This document shows, in pieces, positions 14,732 through 20,835 of a stretch of DNA of 20,835 nt. The position numbers and the translations under genes were made by a program. How positions within the stretch are numbered: the first letter of the stretch is position 1; each line of letters starts with the position of its first letter. This DNA comes from JBMNTQ01 sp050945815 (GTDB taxonomy: Bacteria > Bacillota > Clostridia > Christensenellales > JBMNTQ01), in assembly GCA_050945815.1 (NCBI GenBank), contig JBMNTQ010000014.1, positions 1-20,835 on the forward strand, given 5' to 3'. The notes beneath the pieces are model-generated. The model was not told where the DNA came from. It saw only the letters and a list, made by a program, of their open reading frames with translations, and searched no databases.

Positions 14732-14760
14732 TATGTTTTTCACCGGCACCATGAGATAAT
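14732..14760 (+). promoter_or_regulatory. Candidate promoter of the DUF2284 gene
   Basis: TG-A-GATAAT (14752-14760) is an extended -10 with one mismatch. A weak -35 (TATGTT, 14732-14737) lies 17 bases upstream of it. A start near 14767 would give a leader of about 30 bases. The region between it and the divergent regulator promoter is the likely control point for both genes. Confidence 0.4.
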
Positions 14761-14797
14761 CGATATCAATACGATACTATAAACAGGGGGTGTTTTG

Positions 14798-15340
14798 ATG
14801 GAGCTATTTGATAAAGAGCAGTTGTTTTCTGCGGCCAGAGAGGCTGGCTTTGATTATGTAACGGAACTAGACCCCTCCCTCATCAATCCGCTTGAGGAGC
14901 TCAGGCAGATGTGTGAGAGTAATCGATGTGGCAACTACAATAAGAATTGGGCATGCCCCCCCGGCTCAGGAACGCTGGAGGAGCTCAAAGCGCTATGCAC
15001 AGGGTACGAGAAGGGCCTTCTTGTACAAAGCGTAGGGGAGCTGGAGGATTCTTTCGATATCGAAGGCATGGAACATACGGGTTCGTTGCATAAAAAGCGA
15101 ACCAATGCGCTGAACGAGACGCTAAAAGGCTGCTTTGACGATGTCCTGCCCATGGGCGCAGGAGCCTGCGAGATCTGTGAGAGTTGTGCCTACCCCGAGC
15201 CTTGTGTTCATCCGGACAAGCGCGTCGTTTCTCTGGAAGCGTTCGGTGTGTTTGTAAGCAAGCTGTGTGAGGATTGTGGCGCGAAATATAACCACGGACC
15301 AAACACCATCACCTACACCGGCTGCTTTTTACTGAAATAG
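14798..15340 (+). CDS. DUF2284 cysteine-rich, predicted metal-binding protein
   Basis: This 180-residue soluble protein matches the DUF2284 pattern, a family of unproven function predicted to bind metal or an Fe-S cluster. Twelve cysteines are spread along it: C39, C44 (C-G-N-Y), C53 (W-A-C-P-P-G-S-G), C67, C112, C124-x-x-C127-x-x-C130 with C136, C157-x-x-C160-G, and C176. The C124-C136 group resembles a ferredoxin-like cluster site. A TTG at 14795 is open, but the ATG at 14798 is preferred, 7 bases after AGGGGG (14785-14790). It is divergent from the PocR-AraC gene and convergent with the MtaA-like gene, so it probably belongs to the corrinoid locus. A redox or corrinoid-activation role would fill a gap there, but no evidence shows it. 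Confidence 0.85.
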   Translation: MELFDKEQLFSAAREAGFDYVTELDPSLINPLEELRQMCESNRCGNYNKNWACPPGSGTLEELKALCTGYEKGLLVQSVGELEDSFDIEGMEHTGSLHKKRTNALNETLKGCFDDVLPMGAGACEICESCAYPEPCVHPDKRVVSLEAFGVFVSKLCEDCGAKYNHGPNTITYTGCFLLK

Positions 15341-15400
15341 ATAATTAGGCTACGGCTTTTTCGTGTGGTGAGGCTTTGTCTCTTTTCCATCCATAAGACA

Positions 15401-15443
15401 ATGCGCAGACGGTTGTCTCTTTTGACAAACCCCGTCTGCGCAT
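15401..15443. terminator. Strong hairpin between convergent genes, probable bidirectional terminator
   Basis: ATGCGCAGACGG (15401-15412) pairs perfectly with CCGTCTGCGCAT (15432-15443). An inner TTGTC/GACAA stem closes a 6-base loop. It lies 60 bases after the DUF2284 stop and 29 bases past the MtaA-like stop. Flanking T-runs are weak on both sides, so termination efficiency is uncertain. Confidence 0.65.
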
Positions 15444-15471
15444 GATTTATTAATCTGGTTGCAATCCGGCT

Positions 15472-16485
15472 TTATTTTTTGCTGTAAAAATCATCTACCG
15501 CCTTGAAAAATGCGTCGATGTTTTCCCAGCTGGTCATAGGCGGAATGTCGCAGCCGGAAGAAATCGCGAAATTCGGATACTTGCTGCAACGTTCCAATAC
15601 GTCGGTTGTTGTCTGGTATACCAGCTCCGCTGTTCCGTGCCGCATAACTCCGGCCGGGTCGACATTACCCATCGCTACCACATCGGAAGGAACACGGGCC
15701 ATCATCTCCTCCATATCGACGGCATTGCCGAAATGGAAGGCATGAGCGCCGCATTTCAAGATCTCGTCAACACCCTTGAGGATTGTATTGCCACAGTTGT
15801 GATAGATAATGGGGAAGTTTTCATCCTGAACCTTCTCTACGATTTTACGGACATAATCCGAGGAAAATTCCTGGATAAAGCTCGGCGACAGCAAGCCCGC
15901 TACCGGCTCCGCCATCATAACGCCATTGGCCCCCATCTTCTTATACGCGAGACAATACTCTGCCAAAAAGCTGGTTACTTTATCAAGTATGAGGTGGACA
16001 AGTTCTGGCTCTTCATAGCTGTAGATCATGATTTCCGTTACGTCCATCAGCCGGGCAGCCAGAGAATATGGCCCAATTACCCCAGCAAAAACAGGACGAT
16101 CCGTAATATGCTGAACTGCGTCTCCAATCGCATCGATGTATAGCTGGGTGCGTCCGGCGCCAGTTTCCGGGATTTTCAGGGCCTCCGCCTCTTCCATCGT
16201 AGACACAACGCTGCCGATGACGGTGGGAACCTCTTCTTCGGAGTAGCGTATGGTTGAGCCAAAGCATTCTGCTTCGACGGAAAGGTCCATAAAGCTGACG
16301 GATGCCATTGTGTCAACGCGCTCGGCAACCTTTTGCAGGCCCTTCGACTGCAACTCACTGCTGCTGATCAATTCGGTGACACTAATATCCATCAGTTGTA
16401 CACAGGGAAAAGAGAGGATCGGCAGGGCTTTCTTTATCGGAGATGCAATTATTTCCTCAAACCATTTATACATATTTCTGCTCAT
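15472..16485 (-). CDS. MtaA/CmuA-type methyltransferase (URO-D superfamily)
   Basis: This 337-residue soluble protein resembles MtaA/MtbA, which move a methyl group from methylated corrinoid protein to a thiol (coenzyme M in methanogens), and bacterial homologues whose acceptor is often tetrahydrofolate or unknown. The zinc site is clear: H229-N-C231-G in P-I-I-Y-H-N-C-G and C312 in I-S-S-G-C-D-I-P-P. Other family features are A-G-V-I-G-P-Y-S-L-A (134-143) and M-G-N-V-D-P-A-G-V. Length is typical. A TTG at 16488 is open but ATG 16485 has the better AAAGGAA spacing (plus-strand 16494-16500). It lies alone on the minus strand behind DUF2284 and presumably partners the corrinoid protein at 12693-13325. 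Coenzyme M is not expected in a Clostridium-like host, so the acceptor is open. Confidence 0.9.
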   Translation of the reverse strand: MSRNMYKWFEEIIASPIKKALPILSFPCVQLMDISVTELISSSELQSKGLQKVAERVDTMASVSFMDLSVEAECFGSTIRYSEEEVPTVIGSVVSTMEEAEALKIPETGAGRTQLYIDAIGDAVQHITDRPVFAGVIGPYSLAARLMDVTEIMIYSYEEPELVHLILDKVTSFLAEYCLAYKKMGANGVMMAEPVAGLLSPSFIQEFSSDYVRKIVEKVQDENFPIIYHNCGNTILKGVDEILKCGAHAFHFGNAVDMEEMMARVPSDVVAMGNVDPAGVMRHGTAELVYQTTTDVLERCSKYPNFAISSGCDIPPMTSWENIDAFFKAVDDFYSKK

Positions 16486-16560
16486 CAAACATCTTCCTTT
16501 CTTGTAGGCTAGGGGGTATCTTCGTATTCTTATTTTTATTCTATAGAAGGTAAAGAATAG

Positions 16561-16566
16561 ATTATA
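16561..16566 (-). promoter_or_regulatory. Candidate -10 of the MtaA-like gene
   Basis: A perfect TATAAT on the minus strand (plus-strand ATTATA) lies about 75 bases before the MtaA-like start in AT-rich DNA. No good -35 is seen at 16-18 bases, so activation by a regulator may be needed. Confidence 0.4.
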
Positions 16567-16920
16567 GTAAAAAACTTAGGATTCTTGTATGAATTAATGT
16601 TTCTTAGATATATGCTGGAAAATCTTATTAGAAAAAACGGCTTCACGAAGAAAAGCCCATTGTCGAATGTTTGCTCAGAATAGTATCCTTGCCGATAGCC
16701 AATTCATGCGGTTCCTGAAAATTTCTAAAAATAATAGGTCTCTTTTCTCGCTGTGCCGCTCTCCCAAACCATAGGCGCCCCGCATTTTCCGCCTCCTGCT
16801 TTTATTGATAAGCACGACGTCAGACTAAAGCATTCTTCATCTGCTTCACAGCTTTTAAAGCTATGAAGCGGGGGCAAGCCCCCAGTCACTTTATTTTTAT
16901 CTGGTTGCCGTGACAAACAC

Positions 16921-16949
16921 AAAAAATAAGCAGGTTGTTTCCTGCTTAT
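16921..16949 (-). terminator. Minus-strand terminator-like hairpin with T-run
   Basis: ATAAGCAGG (16926-16934) and CCTGCTTAT (16941-16949) form a 9-bp perfect stem with a 6-base loop. On the minus strand it runs into TTTTTT (AAAAAA at 16921-16926). It is about 120 bases beyond the protease terminator, so it either backs that one up or ends an unidentified short minus-strand transcript. Confidence 0.7.
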
Positions 16950-17066
16950 AAATTTGGCGACTATTCGAACTATTCCGCCTTCCACAATAAATAGATTCGG
17001 CGCGATTTGGTTCGAGCAATTAGAAAATGCGATAGTTTGTCTGTTTAGATGGCATGGGTTTCGGGC

Positions 17067-17104
17067 AAAAAATACCGCGAACCTTTTTCAATGATTCGCG
17101 GTAT
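17067..17104 (-). terminator. Rho-independent terminator of the protease transcript
   Basis: ATACCGCGAA (17072-17081) and TTCGCGGTAT (17095-17104) form a 10-bp perfect stem. On the minus strand it is followed by TTTTTT (AAAAAA at 17067-17072). It lies about 105 bases after the protease stop. Confidence 0.88.
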
Positions 17105-17208
17105 CGAGCGCGGGCCCTTGCCCGCTGCCCTATGCTGCCTAAAAAGATTCGCAGCCTCTTTTTATCTTGGCATTTGGGGCAGAATTTCGGCTGAGAGAAC
17201 AAACAAGC

Positions 17209-18816
17209 TTACTCTTCCTTCGTTTCTTCTGAAGTGCCGCCGCACATTTTGCAGAATTCAGAGTCCTTACCGAGTTCCGATCCGCATTTGGCGCAATTCG
17301 CTGCAAGCGCTTCCATAGCAGATACGGATGCTTGCTTGGGCGCTTCTTTTTGTGCAGACGGCTGTGCCGTGCTGCCATTCGGAGTTGACTTTTTCCGCTT
17401 TATGAGTATGACGGCTGTTACCACAGCCGCAGCCGCTATAATAGCCAAGATGATATACATAACGAGCATATCCGAACCGCCGCCGGCTCTTGCGTCTGCC
17501 GATGCTTCGGAAACCTGTCCATCCGCGCCGGATTGGGGGTTTTCATCTGACGCACGCCGGGCGTTTGCAAGCAAGTCCTGCACAACCGGGAAGCCGGGGT
17601 TCGTTTCGTTTATGCCGCGCACCAGCTCAAGCGCTTTATTATACTCGCCGTTGTTGTAAGCTTCCAGCGCCTCAATAAAATCGGCGGAAAAGTCGCTCTG
17701 GGACGGTTGCACATTGATTTCGTTTAGGAACTGTTTTGCAATGCTTATGGGTATGGCGAAATTCATTCCCGCCGCCGAAGCGCCCGATTCTTCAATCATG
17801 CCAAAGGTATTGATGGCGATGACTTCTCCGGCCTCATTAAAAAGCGGACCGCCGGAATTCCCGCCGTGTATAGCTGCATCGGTTTGAATGATGTTCCAGC
17901 CTCCGGCCATTTCTTTTCTGGCGCTGACAATGCCCTGGGTGAGCGTAGGCTCCTGTATCGCCTGCGCCACGTTCAGCGCGCCGGAAAGCGTCGCTACCGC
18001 CGGATACCCCATTGCATAGACCCTATCCCCCGTTTGAAGCTCGGCATCGTCGCCCAGCGTTACTGTGGGAAGGTTTGTGCCCTCCATCTTCAATATGGCG
18101 ATATCTTTGCCTGGTATAGGTTCACCGGCTTTTCTGAGGTCCAGCCCCCTGCCCTTGGCCGAGACATCGCTGCCAGGAGAAACGTTACCGATATAACATT
18201 GATAATACGTTTGAAGATTCCGTATGTCCATGCTCTGCGCCAGCAGACGGTACCAGGCGTTGGCAAAGCCGTTCCATTCCTCATCCGTCATTTGATAGCC
18301 CAAGCGACGCATGTCTTCCATAAAGGAATCTGTCGCCTCGATGGCGTGCTGCTCAAGCGAGGTCATGGCGAACTGCATGTTCATCGCCTCCTCATCGGTA
18401 TGGATCACATGAGCGTTTGTCACGATATACCCATCCGGCGTTACAATAAAGCCTGTGCCTACCGTTGCCGTACTCATCTGTTCGGTCTCCGTATTGCCCG
18501 TTGAGAACGCATAGTATTCCATATAGTTTATCATCAGCATGACCATGGCTTGGTAGATCTCCTGATCGCTGGAACCGATTTCACCATTTGCTATCATGCG
18601 GTCCACTTCATAGGCCAGGTCGCTTTCAAGGCTGCTATGGAGGGCAAACTCATACCATGTGACATCAGCGGTCCATGTCGTTTGCACCAGCACCACTCCC
18701 GGCTTGTTGATTGTCGCCAGCGTGCGGGTATCCATCGTCTGGGCATATGCTTTTCCAACAAACGCCATAAGCATCAGCGCTATTATGAATACACAGGATA
18801 AAATACGCCTTAACAT
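17209..18816 (-). CDS. Membrane-anchored trypsin-like (HtrA-type) serine protease with C-terminal cytoplasmic zinc ribbon
   Basis: This 535-residue protein has a cleavable-looking signal peptide (1-25, ending K-A-Y-A), then an S1C-like protease domain with catalytic H136 (T-N-A-H-V-I-H), D238 (G-K-D-I-A-I-L-K) and S321 (G-G-N-S-G-G-P-L). About 100 residues separate His from Asp, far more than usual, mostly helical insertion (140-215). No PDZ domain is seen. Residues 375-422 form a short TPR-like helical repeat (Y-N-N-G-E-Y-N-K-A-L-E-L). A flexible linker, one membrane helix (450-472) and a basic stop-transfer R-K-K follow. The cytoplasmic tail carries a zinc ribbon, C508-x-x-C511 and C522-x-x-C525. 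GAGGTGAT precedes the ATG. It follows the PAS gene by 74 bases, same strand. Target proteins are unknown; a stress or cell-surface signalling role is plausible. Confidence 0.88.
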   Translation of the reverse strand: MLRRILSCVFIIALMLMAFVGKAYAQTMDTRTLATINKPGVVLVQTTWTADVTWYEFALHSSLESDLAYEVDRMIANGEIGSSDQEIYQAMVMLMINYMEYYAFSTGNTETEQMSTATVGTGFIVTPDGYIVTNAHVIHTDEEAMNMQFAMTSLEQHAIEATDSFMEDMRRLGYQMTDEEWNGFANAWYRLLAQSMDIRNLQTYYQCYIGNVSPGSDVSAKGRGLDLRKAGEPIPGKDIAILKMEGTNLPTVTLGDDAELQTGDRVYAMGYPAVATLSGALNVAQAIQEPTLTQGIVSARKEMAGGWNIIQTDAAIHGGNSGGPLFNEAGEVIAINTFGMIEESGASAAGMNFAIPISIAKQFLNEINVQPSQSDFSADFIEALEAYNNGEYNKALELVRGINETNPGFPVVQDLLANARRASDENPQSGADGQVSEASADARAGGGSDMLVMYIILAIIAAAAVVTAVILIKRKKSTPNGSTAQPSAQKEAPKQASVSAMEALAANCAKCGSELGKDSEFCKMCGGTSEETKEE

Positions 18817-18890
18817 TTAAATCACCTCAAATTTATGATTGGTTTGCTGCGCTTTGTCTGCGCGCTGTTATGATTGTCTAGGCCTATTGG

Positions 18891-19379
18891 TTATTTCATC
18901 AGCATGACTGCGCCGGTTGTGATATGACCCTGCACATTCGCCACAGGGAAAAACACCGCGTTCTTATAGGCGTTTGAAACAGTTCTGCTTTCGTCGCGGC
19001 AAAACATGGTCAATGGGCAAACAAGCTTGCGAAGCAGCGTTGTTTTACCAAGGAAGGTATCCTCCGTAGCCTCAAGCACTGAAAAATTTTCATCTGTCAT
19101 ACGGCTCAGGAGGTTCATTTTGCCGCCCAAAAAATCATCCGCCGTACCCCCTGTTTTGTCAATAAGCGCACGGTTTGCCATAACAAGCTCCCCGCCCTTT
19201 TTAAAGAGCGCCATGGGAAAAGGCAGACTGTCGAACACATCCGAAAACATGCCCGCGTTTTCCGTCAGCAGTTTGAGCCTTCCTATGAAAAGTTGTTTCA
19301 CCTCCTCATTCTCTTTCATTTCCATCTCCATTCGTCTAAGTTCCCGAACAAGATGTTCCTGCTCTTTACTGTAGTTCAA
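18891..19379 (-). CDS. Stand-alone PAS-domain protein
   Basis: This protein of about 162 residues has no signal peptide. The N-terminal 40 residues are highly charged and likely coiled-coil (R-R-M-E-M-E-M-K-E-N-E-E), followed by a PAS-like domain with F-D-S-L-P-F-P-M-A-L-F and A-N-R-A-L-I, ending in F-F-P-V-A-N-V-Q-G. It has no effector domain. It resembles the PAS domains of the neighbouring double-AraC regulator (compare I-L-P-L-P-V-Q-I-F and N-F-P-I-Y-N-I-H-G there), so the two may share a ligand or interact. The frame is open to a GTG at 19388, but that codon lies inside the ribosome site; the TTG at 19379 is 7 bases after AAAGGGGG and is preferred. The signal sensed is unknown. Confidence 0.72.
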   Translation of the reverse strand: MNYSKEQEHLVRELRRMEMEMKENEEVKQLFIGRLKLLTENAGMFSDVFDSLPFPMALFKKGGELVMANRALIDKTGGTADDFLGGKMNLLSRMTDENFSVLEATEDTFLGKTTLLRKLVCPLTMFCRDESRTVSNAYKNAVFFPVANVQGHITTGAVMLMK

Positions 19380-19384
19380 AGGCT

Positions 19385-19395
19385 TCACCCCCTTT
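19385..19395 (-). promoter_or_regulatory. Ribosome binding site that decides the PAS-protein start
   Basis: On the minus strand AAAGGGGGTGA closely matches the consensus AAAGGAGGTGA. The GTG within it cannot be the start; TTG 19379 lies at normal spacing. Confidence 0.6.
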
Positions 19396-19443
19396 GATAC
19401 AAGATTGTTTCGTTAAATCCATACTACACGGGGGCATCTCCAT

Positions 19444-19472
19444 TTTATAGATGAGTCATCGCTCACTTTAGT
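19444..19472 (-). promoter_or_regulatory. Weak promoter candidate for the PAS-protein gene
   Basis: TATAAA (plus-strand 19444-19449) has only a poor -35 (ACTAAA) 17 bases upstream. A small dyad TGAG/CTCA (19452-19465) lies between. A separate promoter is needed because a terminator ends the upstream regulator transcript. Confidence 0.3.
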
Positions 19473-19486
19473 TAAATTATTGCTCG

Positions 19487-19516
19487 AAAAATGCCGCAAC
19501 CCATAGGCTGCGGCAT
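19487..19516 (-). terminator. Rho-independent terminator of the double PAS-AraC gene
   Basis: On the minus strand ATGCCGCAGCC pairs with GGTTGCGGCAT (11 bp with one G-T wobble) around the tetraloop TATG and is followed by TTTTT. It starts about 18 bases after the regulator stop codon. Confidence 0.9.
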
Positions 19517-19534
19517 AAAATGCAATGTGTTTTA

Positions 19535-20835
19535 TCAAATGAAGGATTTTCGATATTGGGAGGGCGTCATTCCTGCCTGCTCTTTAAAAACTCTGGCAAA
19601 GCTGCCCGAATACGCAAGCCCGCAGGCAGCAAATGCTTCGGCGATGCTGATTGTTTGGTCCTGCAGCGCTTTTTTCAGCTGGTTTACCTTGATCCGCTGA
19701 TAATAGCTATAGGGGGTTGTCCCTGTATGTTTTTTGAAAAGGCGGATGAGATGGGACGGGCTAATACCCATGGCTTTAGAAAACTTGCCCATGTCGAAGT
19801 CCTCAAGGTAACTATTTTCGATATATTCTTTGGCTTTTACAATATCTGGCCGGCCCTTATAAACCCTTCGAGTAAAAAAGACGCTCACCATATAGATCAT
19901 GTCCCCATGGATATTATAAATGGGAAAATTCAATATATCCATATAAAGCGATTCAATATCGTAAACATCGCTTCGCGTCTTATACCGCTCCCACAACTGC
20001 TCAAGGGAGATCTTTGCATCATAGATCAGAACCGTTTCTCCCTGAAGCGCCTTTGTAATACAATCCTTAAACCCCAATTGGTCATTGAGGAAAGTATCGT
20101 TGAGCAAATTGTATCGCCCCATAACCTGCGAAGCGTCCAGAATATTCCACATGCTGAGCACGGCTTCATTGATGTAAACAAGATCGCCGCTTGGTTTGAA
20201 TATCTGCACAGGCAAGGGCAGGATCGCCGCGACTTCAAAGAGCAACTCTTCCGACTCAGGTACAGACCAGGTATGCGAAGAAAGCGGGGCCGCTGCGTGC
20301 AGCGGGGCGTGATCGGCTGCATTTTGGCTCTTTACTTGTGTGCGTTCTTCCGCTTTTAAGGATTTCCTGTATTCAGACGGCGTCATACCGGTTTTTTTTC
20401 TAAAAATTTCAGCAAAGCGACCATTGTAATCAACACCGCATGATAAAAAAGCCTCGCTTATACTTTGGCTGGTATCGCTCAGCGCTTCCTTTATTTTTTC
20501 AACTTTTATATCCTGATAATAGCTATATGGTGTCATGCCTGTATATTTTTTGAACAGGCGGGTGAGATAATGGGGGCTTAGCCCGGCTGCGCGAGCAATT
20601 TCGTCAATATTAAAAGGATCGTACCAGCGCCTTTTCATATACTCGGCGGCTTTCATCGCATCAAGCCGCGAGTGGTAAATCCCTGTGGTCATAAACATCA
20701 CAACTATGCAGCCAACTGTCCCATCCGCGTTTCGCAGCGGAAAGCCGGTTATATCCTGATAAATGTCGTTTTGCGCCAGGTTGTCGTATTTTGTAAAGTA
20801 ACGGCTGTAAATTTTGTTAAAGGGAACCTTAATCC
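19535..20835 (-). CDS. AraC-family regulator with two tandem PAS-HTH units (5' end outside the window)
   Basis: 432 residues are visible; the frame is open to the right edge, so the gene starts outside the window and any internal start near 20701 would cut a PAS domain. Visible order: end of a PAS domain (1-52, containing G-F-P-L-R-N-A-D-G), AraC DNA-binding domain 1 (about 58-160, with G-M-T-P-Y-S-Y-Y and G-M-T-P-S-E-Y-R-K-S), a short linker, a complete PAS domain (about 195-325, with L-P-L-P-V-Q-I-F and N-F-P-I-Y-N-I-H-G), and AraC domain 2 (about 330-432, with G-T-T-P-Y-S-Y-Y and G-M-T-P-S-Q-Y-R-K-S). The halves are clearly duplicates. One chain would carry four helix-turn-helix motifs and two sensors, so it could bind paired operator sites without dimerising. 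The signal and target genes are unknown; the adjacent PAS protein and protease genes are candidates. Confidence 0.85.
   Translation of the reverse strand, partial: IKVPFNKIYSRYFTKYDNLAQNDIYQDITGFPLRNADGTVGCIVVMFMTTGIYHSRLDAMKAAEYMKRRWYDPFNIDEIARAAGLSPHYLTRLFKKYTGMTPYSYYQDIKVEKIKEALSDTSQSISEAFLSCGVDYNGRFAEIFRKKTGMTPSEYRKSLKAEERTQVKSQNAADHAPLHAAAPLSSHTWSVPESEELLFEVAAILPLPVQIFKPSGDLVYINEAVLSMWNILDASQVMGRYNLLNDTFLNDQLGFKDCITKALQGETVLIYDAKISLEQLWERYKTRSDVYDIESLYMDILNFPIYNIHGDMIYMVSVFFTRRVYKGRPDIVKAKEYIENSYLEDFDMGKFSKAMGISPSHLIRLFKKHTGTTPYSYYQRIKVNQLKKALQDQTISIAEAFAACGLAYSGSFARVFKEQAGMTPSQYRKSFI

Larger units (their letters stand above)
16567..17208. other. Gene-poor, hairpin-rich interval
   Basis: No gene is supported in these 642 bases. 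Besides the two minus-strand terminators listed separately, it holds a GC-rich hairpin at 16870-16883 (GGGGGC/GCCCCC, 2-base gap, followed on the plus strand by a T-rich stretch) and another at 17110-17125 (GCGGGC/GCCCGC, 4-base loop). An open minus-strand frame at 16725-16985 has no ribosome site and low-complexity cysteine- and serine-rich content, and is judged non-coding. Confidence 0.45.

Noticed and set aside
16725..16985. 86-codon minus-strand open frame in the hairpin-rich interval
   Set aside because: There is no ribosome site, it is interrupted by hairpins and a terminator, and no protein family is recognisable.

Overview
The window looks like chromosomal DNA of a strictly anaerobic, Gram-positive member of the Clostridia (Firmicutes). 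The evidence is strong AGGAGG-type ribosome binding sites, a lipoprotein with a Gram-positive-style lipobox, a YybS/L9/DnaB housekeeping block in Bacillus/Clostridium order, and rubredoxin with a rubredoxin-linked flavoprotein. Base composition is mixed, close to balanced in genes and AT-rich in promoters. The genus cannot be named from the sequence. No rRNA, tRNA, CRISPR array, insertion sequence or phage gene was recognised.

Layout. (1) 1-2418: a redox block with a stand-alone rubredoxin (263-424) and an NADH:rubredoxin oxidoreductase-type flavoprotein carrying its own N-terminal rubredoxin-like knuckle (988-2361), closed by a terminator. (2) 2476-5417: a housekeeping operon of a YybS-like membrane protein, ribosomal protein L9 and replicative helicase DnaB. 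The gdpP gene that lies between yybS and rplI in Bacillus is missing here. (3) 5678-6746: an old-yellow-enzyme family oxidoreductase (NamA/YqjM type) with a clear terminator. (4) 6814-7052: a decayed minus-strand gene fragment.

(5) 7107-16485 is the most interesting part: a probable corrinoid-dependent methyl-transfer locus. A plus-strand operon encodes a ribose-type ABC transporter (lipoprotein, double ATPase, permease) followed by a large uroporphyrinogen decarboxylase (URO-D) family protein. Facing it on the minus strand are a corrinoid protein and an AraC regulator with a PocR-type sensory domain. A cysteine-rich DUF2284 protein is divergent from the regulator, and an MtaA/CmuA-type methyltransferase with an intact H-x-C...C zinc site is convergent with DUF2284. 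The working model is import of a small polar methylated compound, transfer of its methyl group to the corrinoid protein, and onward transfer by the MtaA-like enzyme, with expression controlled by the PocR-AraC protein and perhaps catabolite repression. The substrate, the demethylating enzyme and the methyl acceptor are inferred, not shown. No MtaB/MttB-type methyltransferase or corrinoid reductive activator is present in the window.

(6) 16567-17208 is a gene-poor stretch with several hairpins, two of them minus-strand terminators. (7) 17209-20835, all minus strand, holds a secreted, membrane-anchored trypsin-like protease with a cytoplasmic zinc ribbon, a stand-alone PAS protein, and a regulator with two PAS-AraC units in tandem that runs off the right edge. 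The stand-alone PAS protein resembles the PAS domains of that regulator, suggesting one signalling module.
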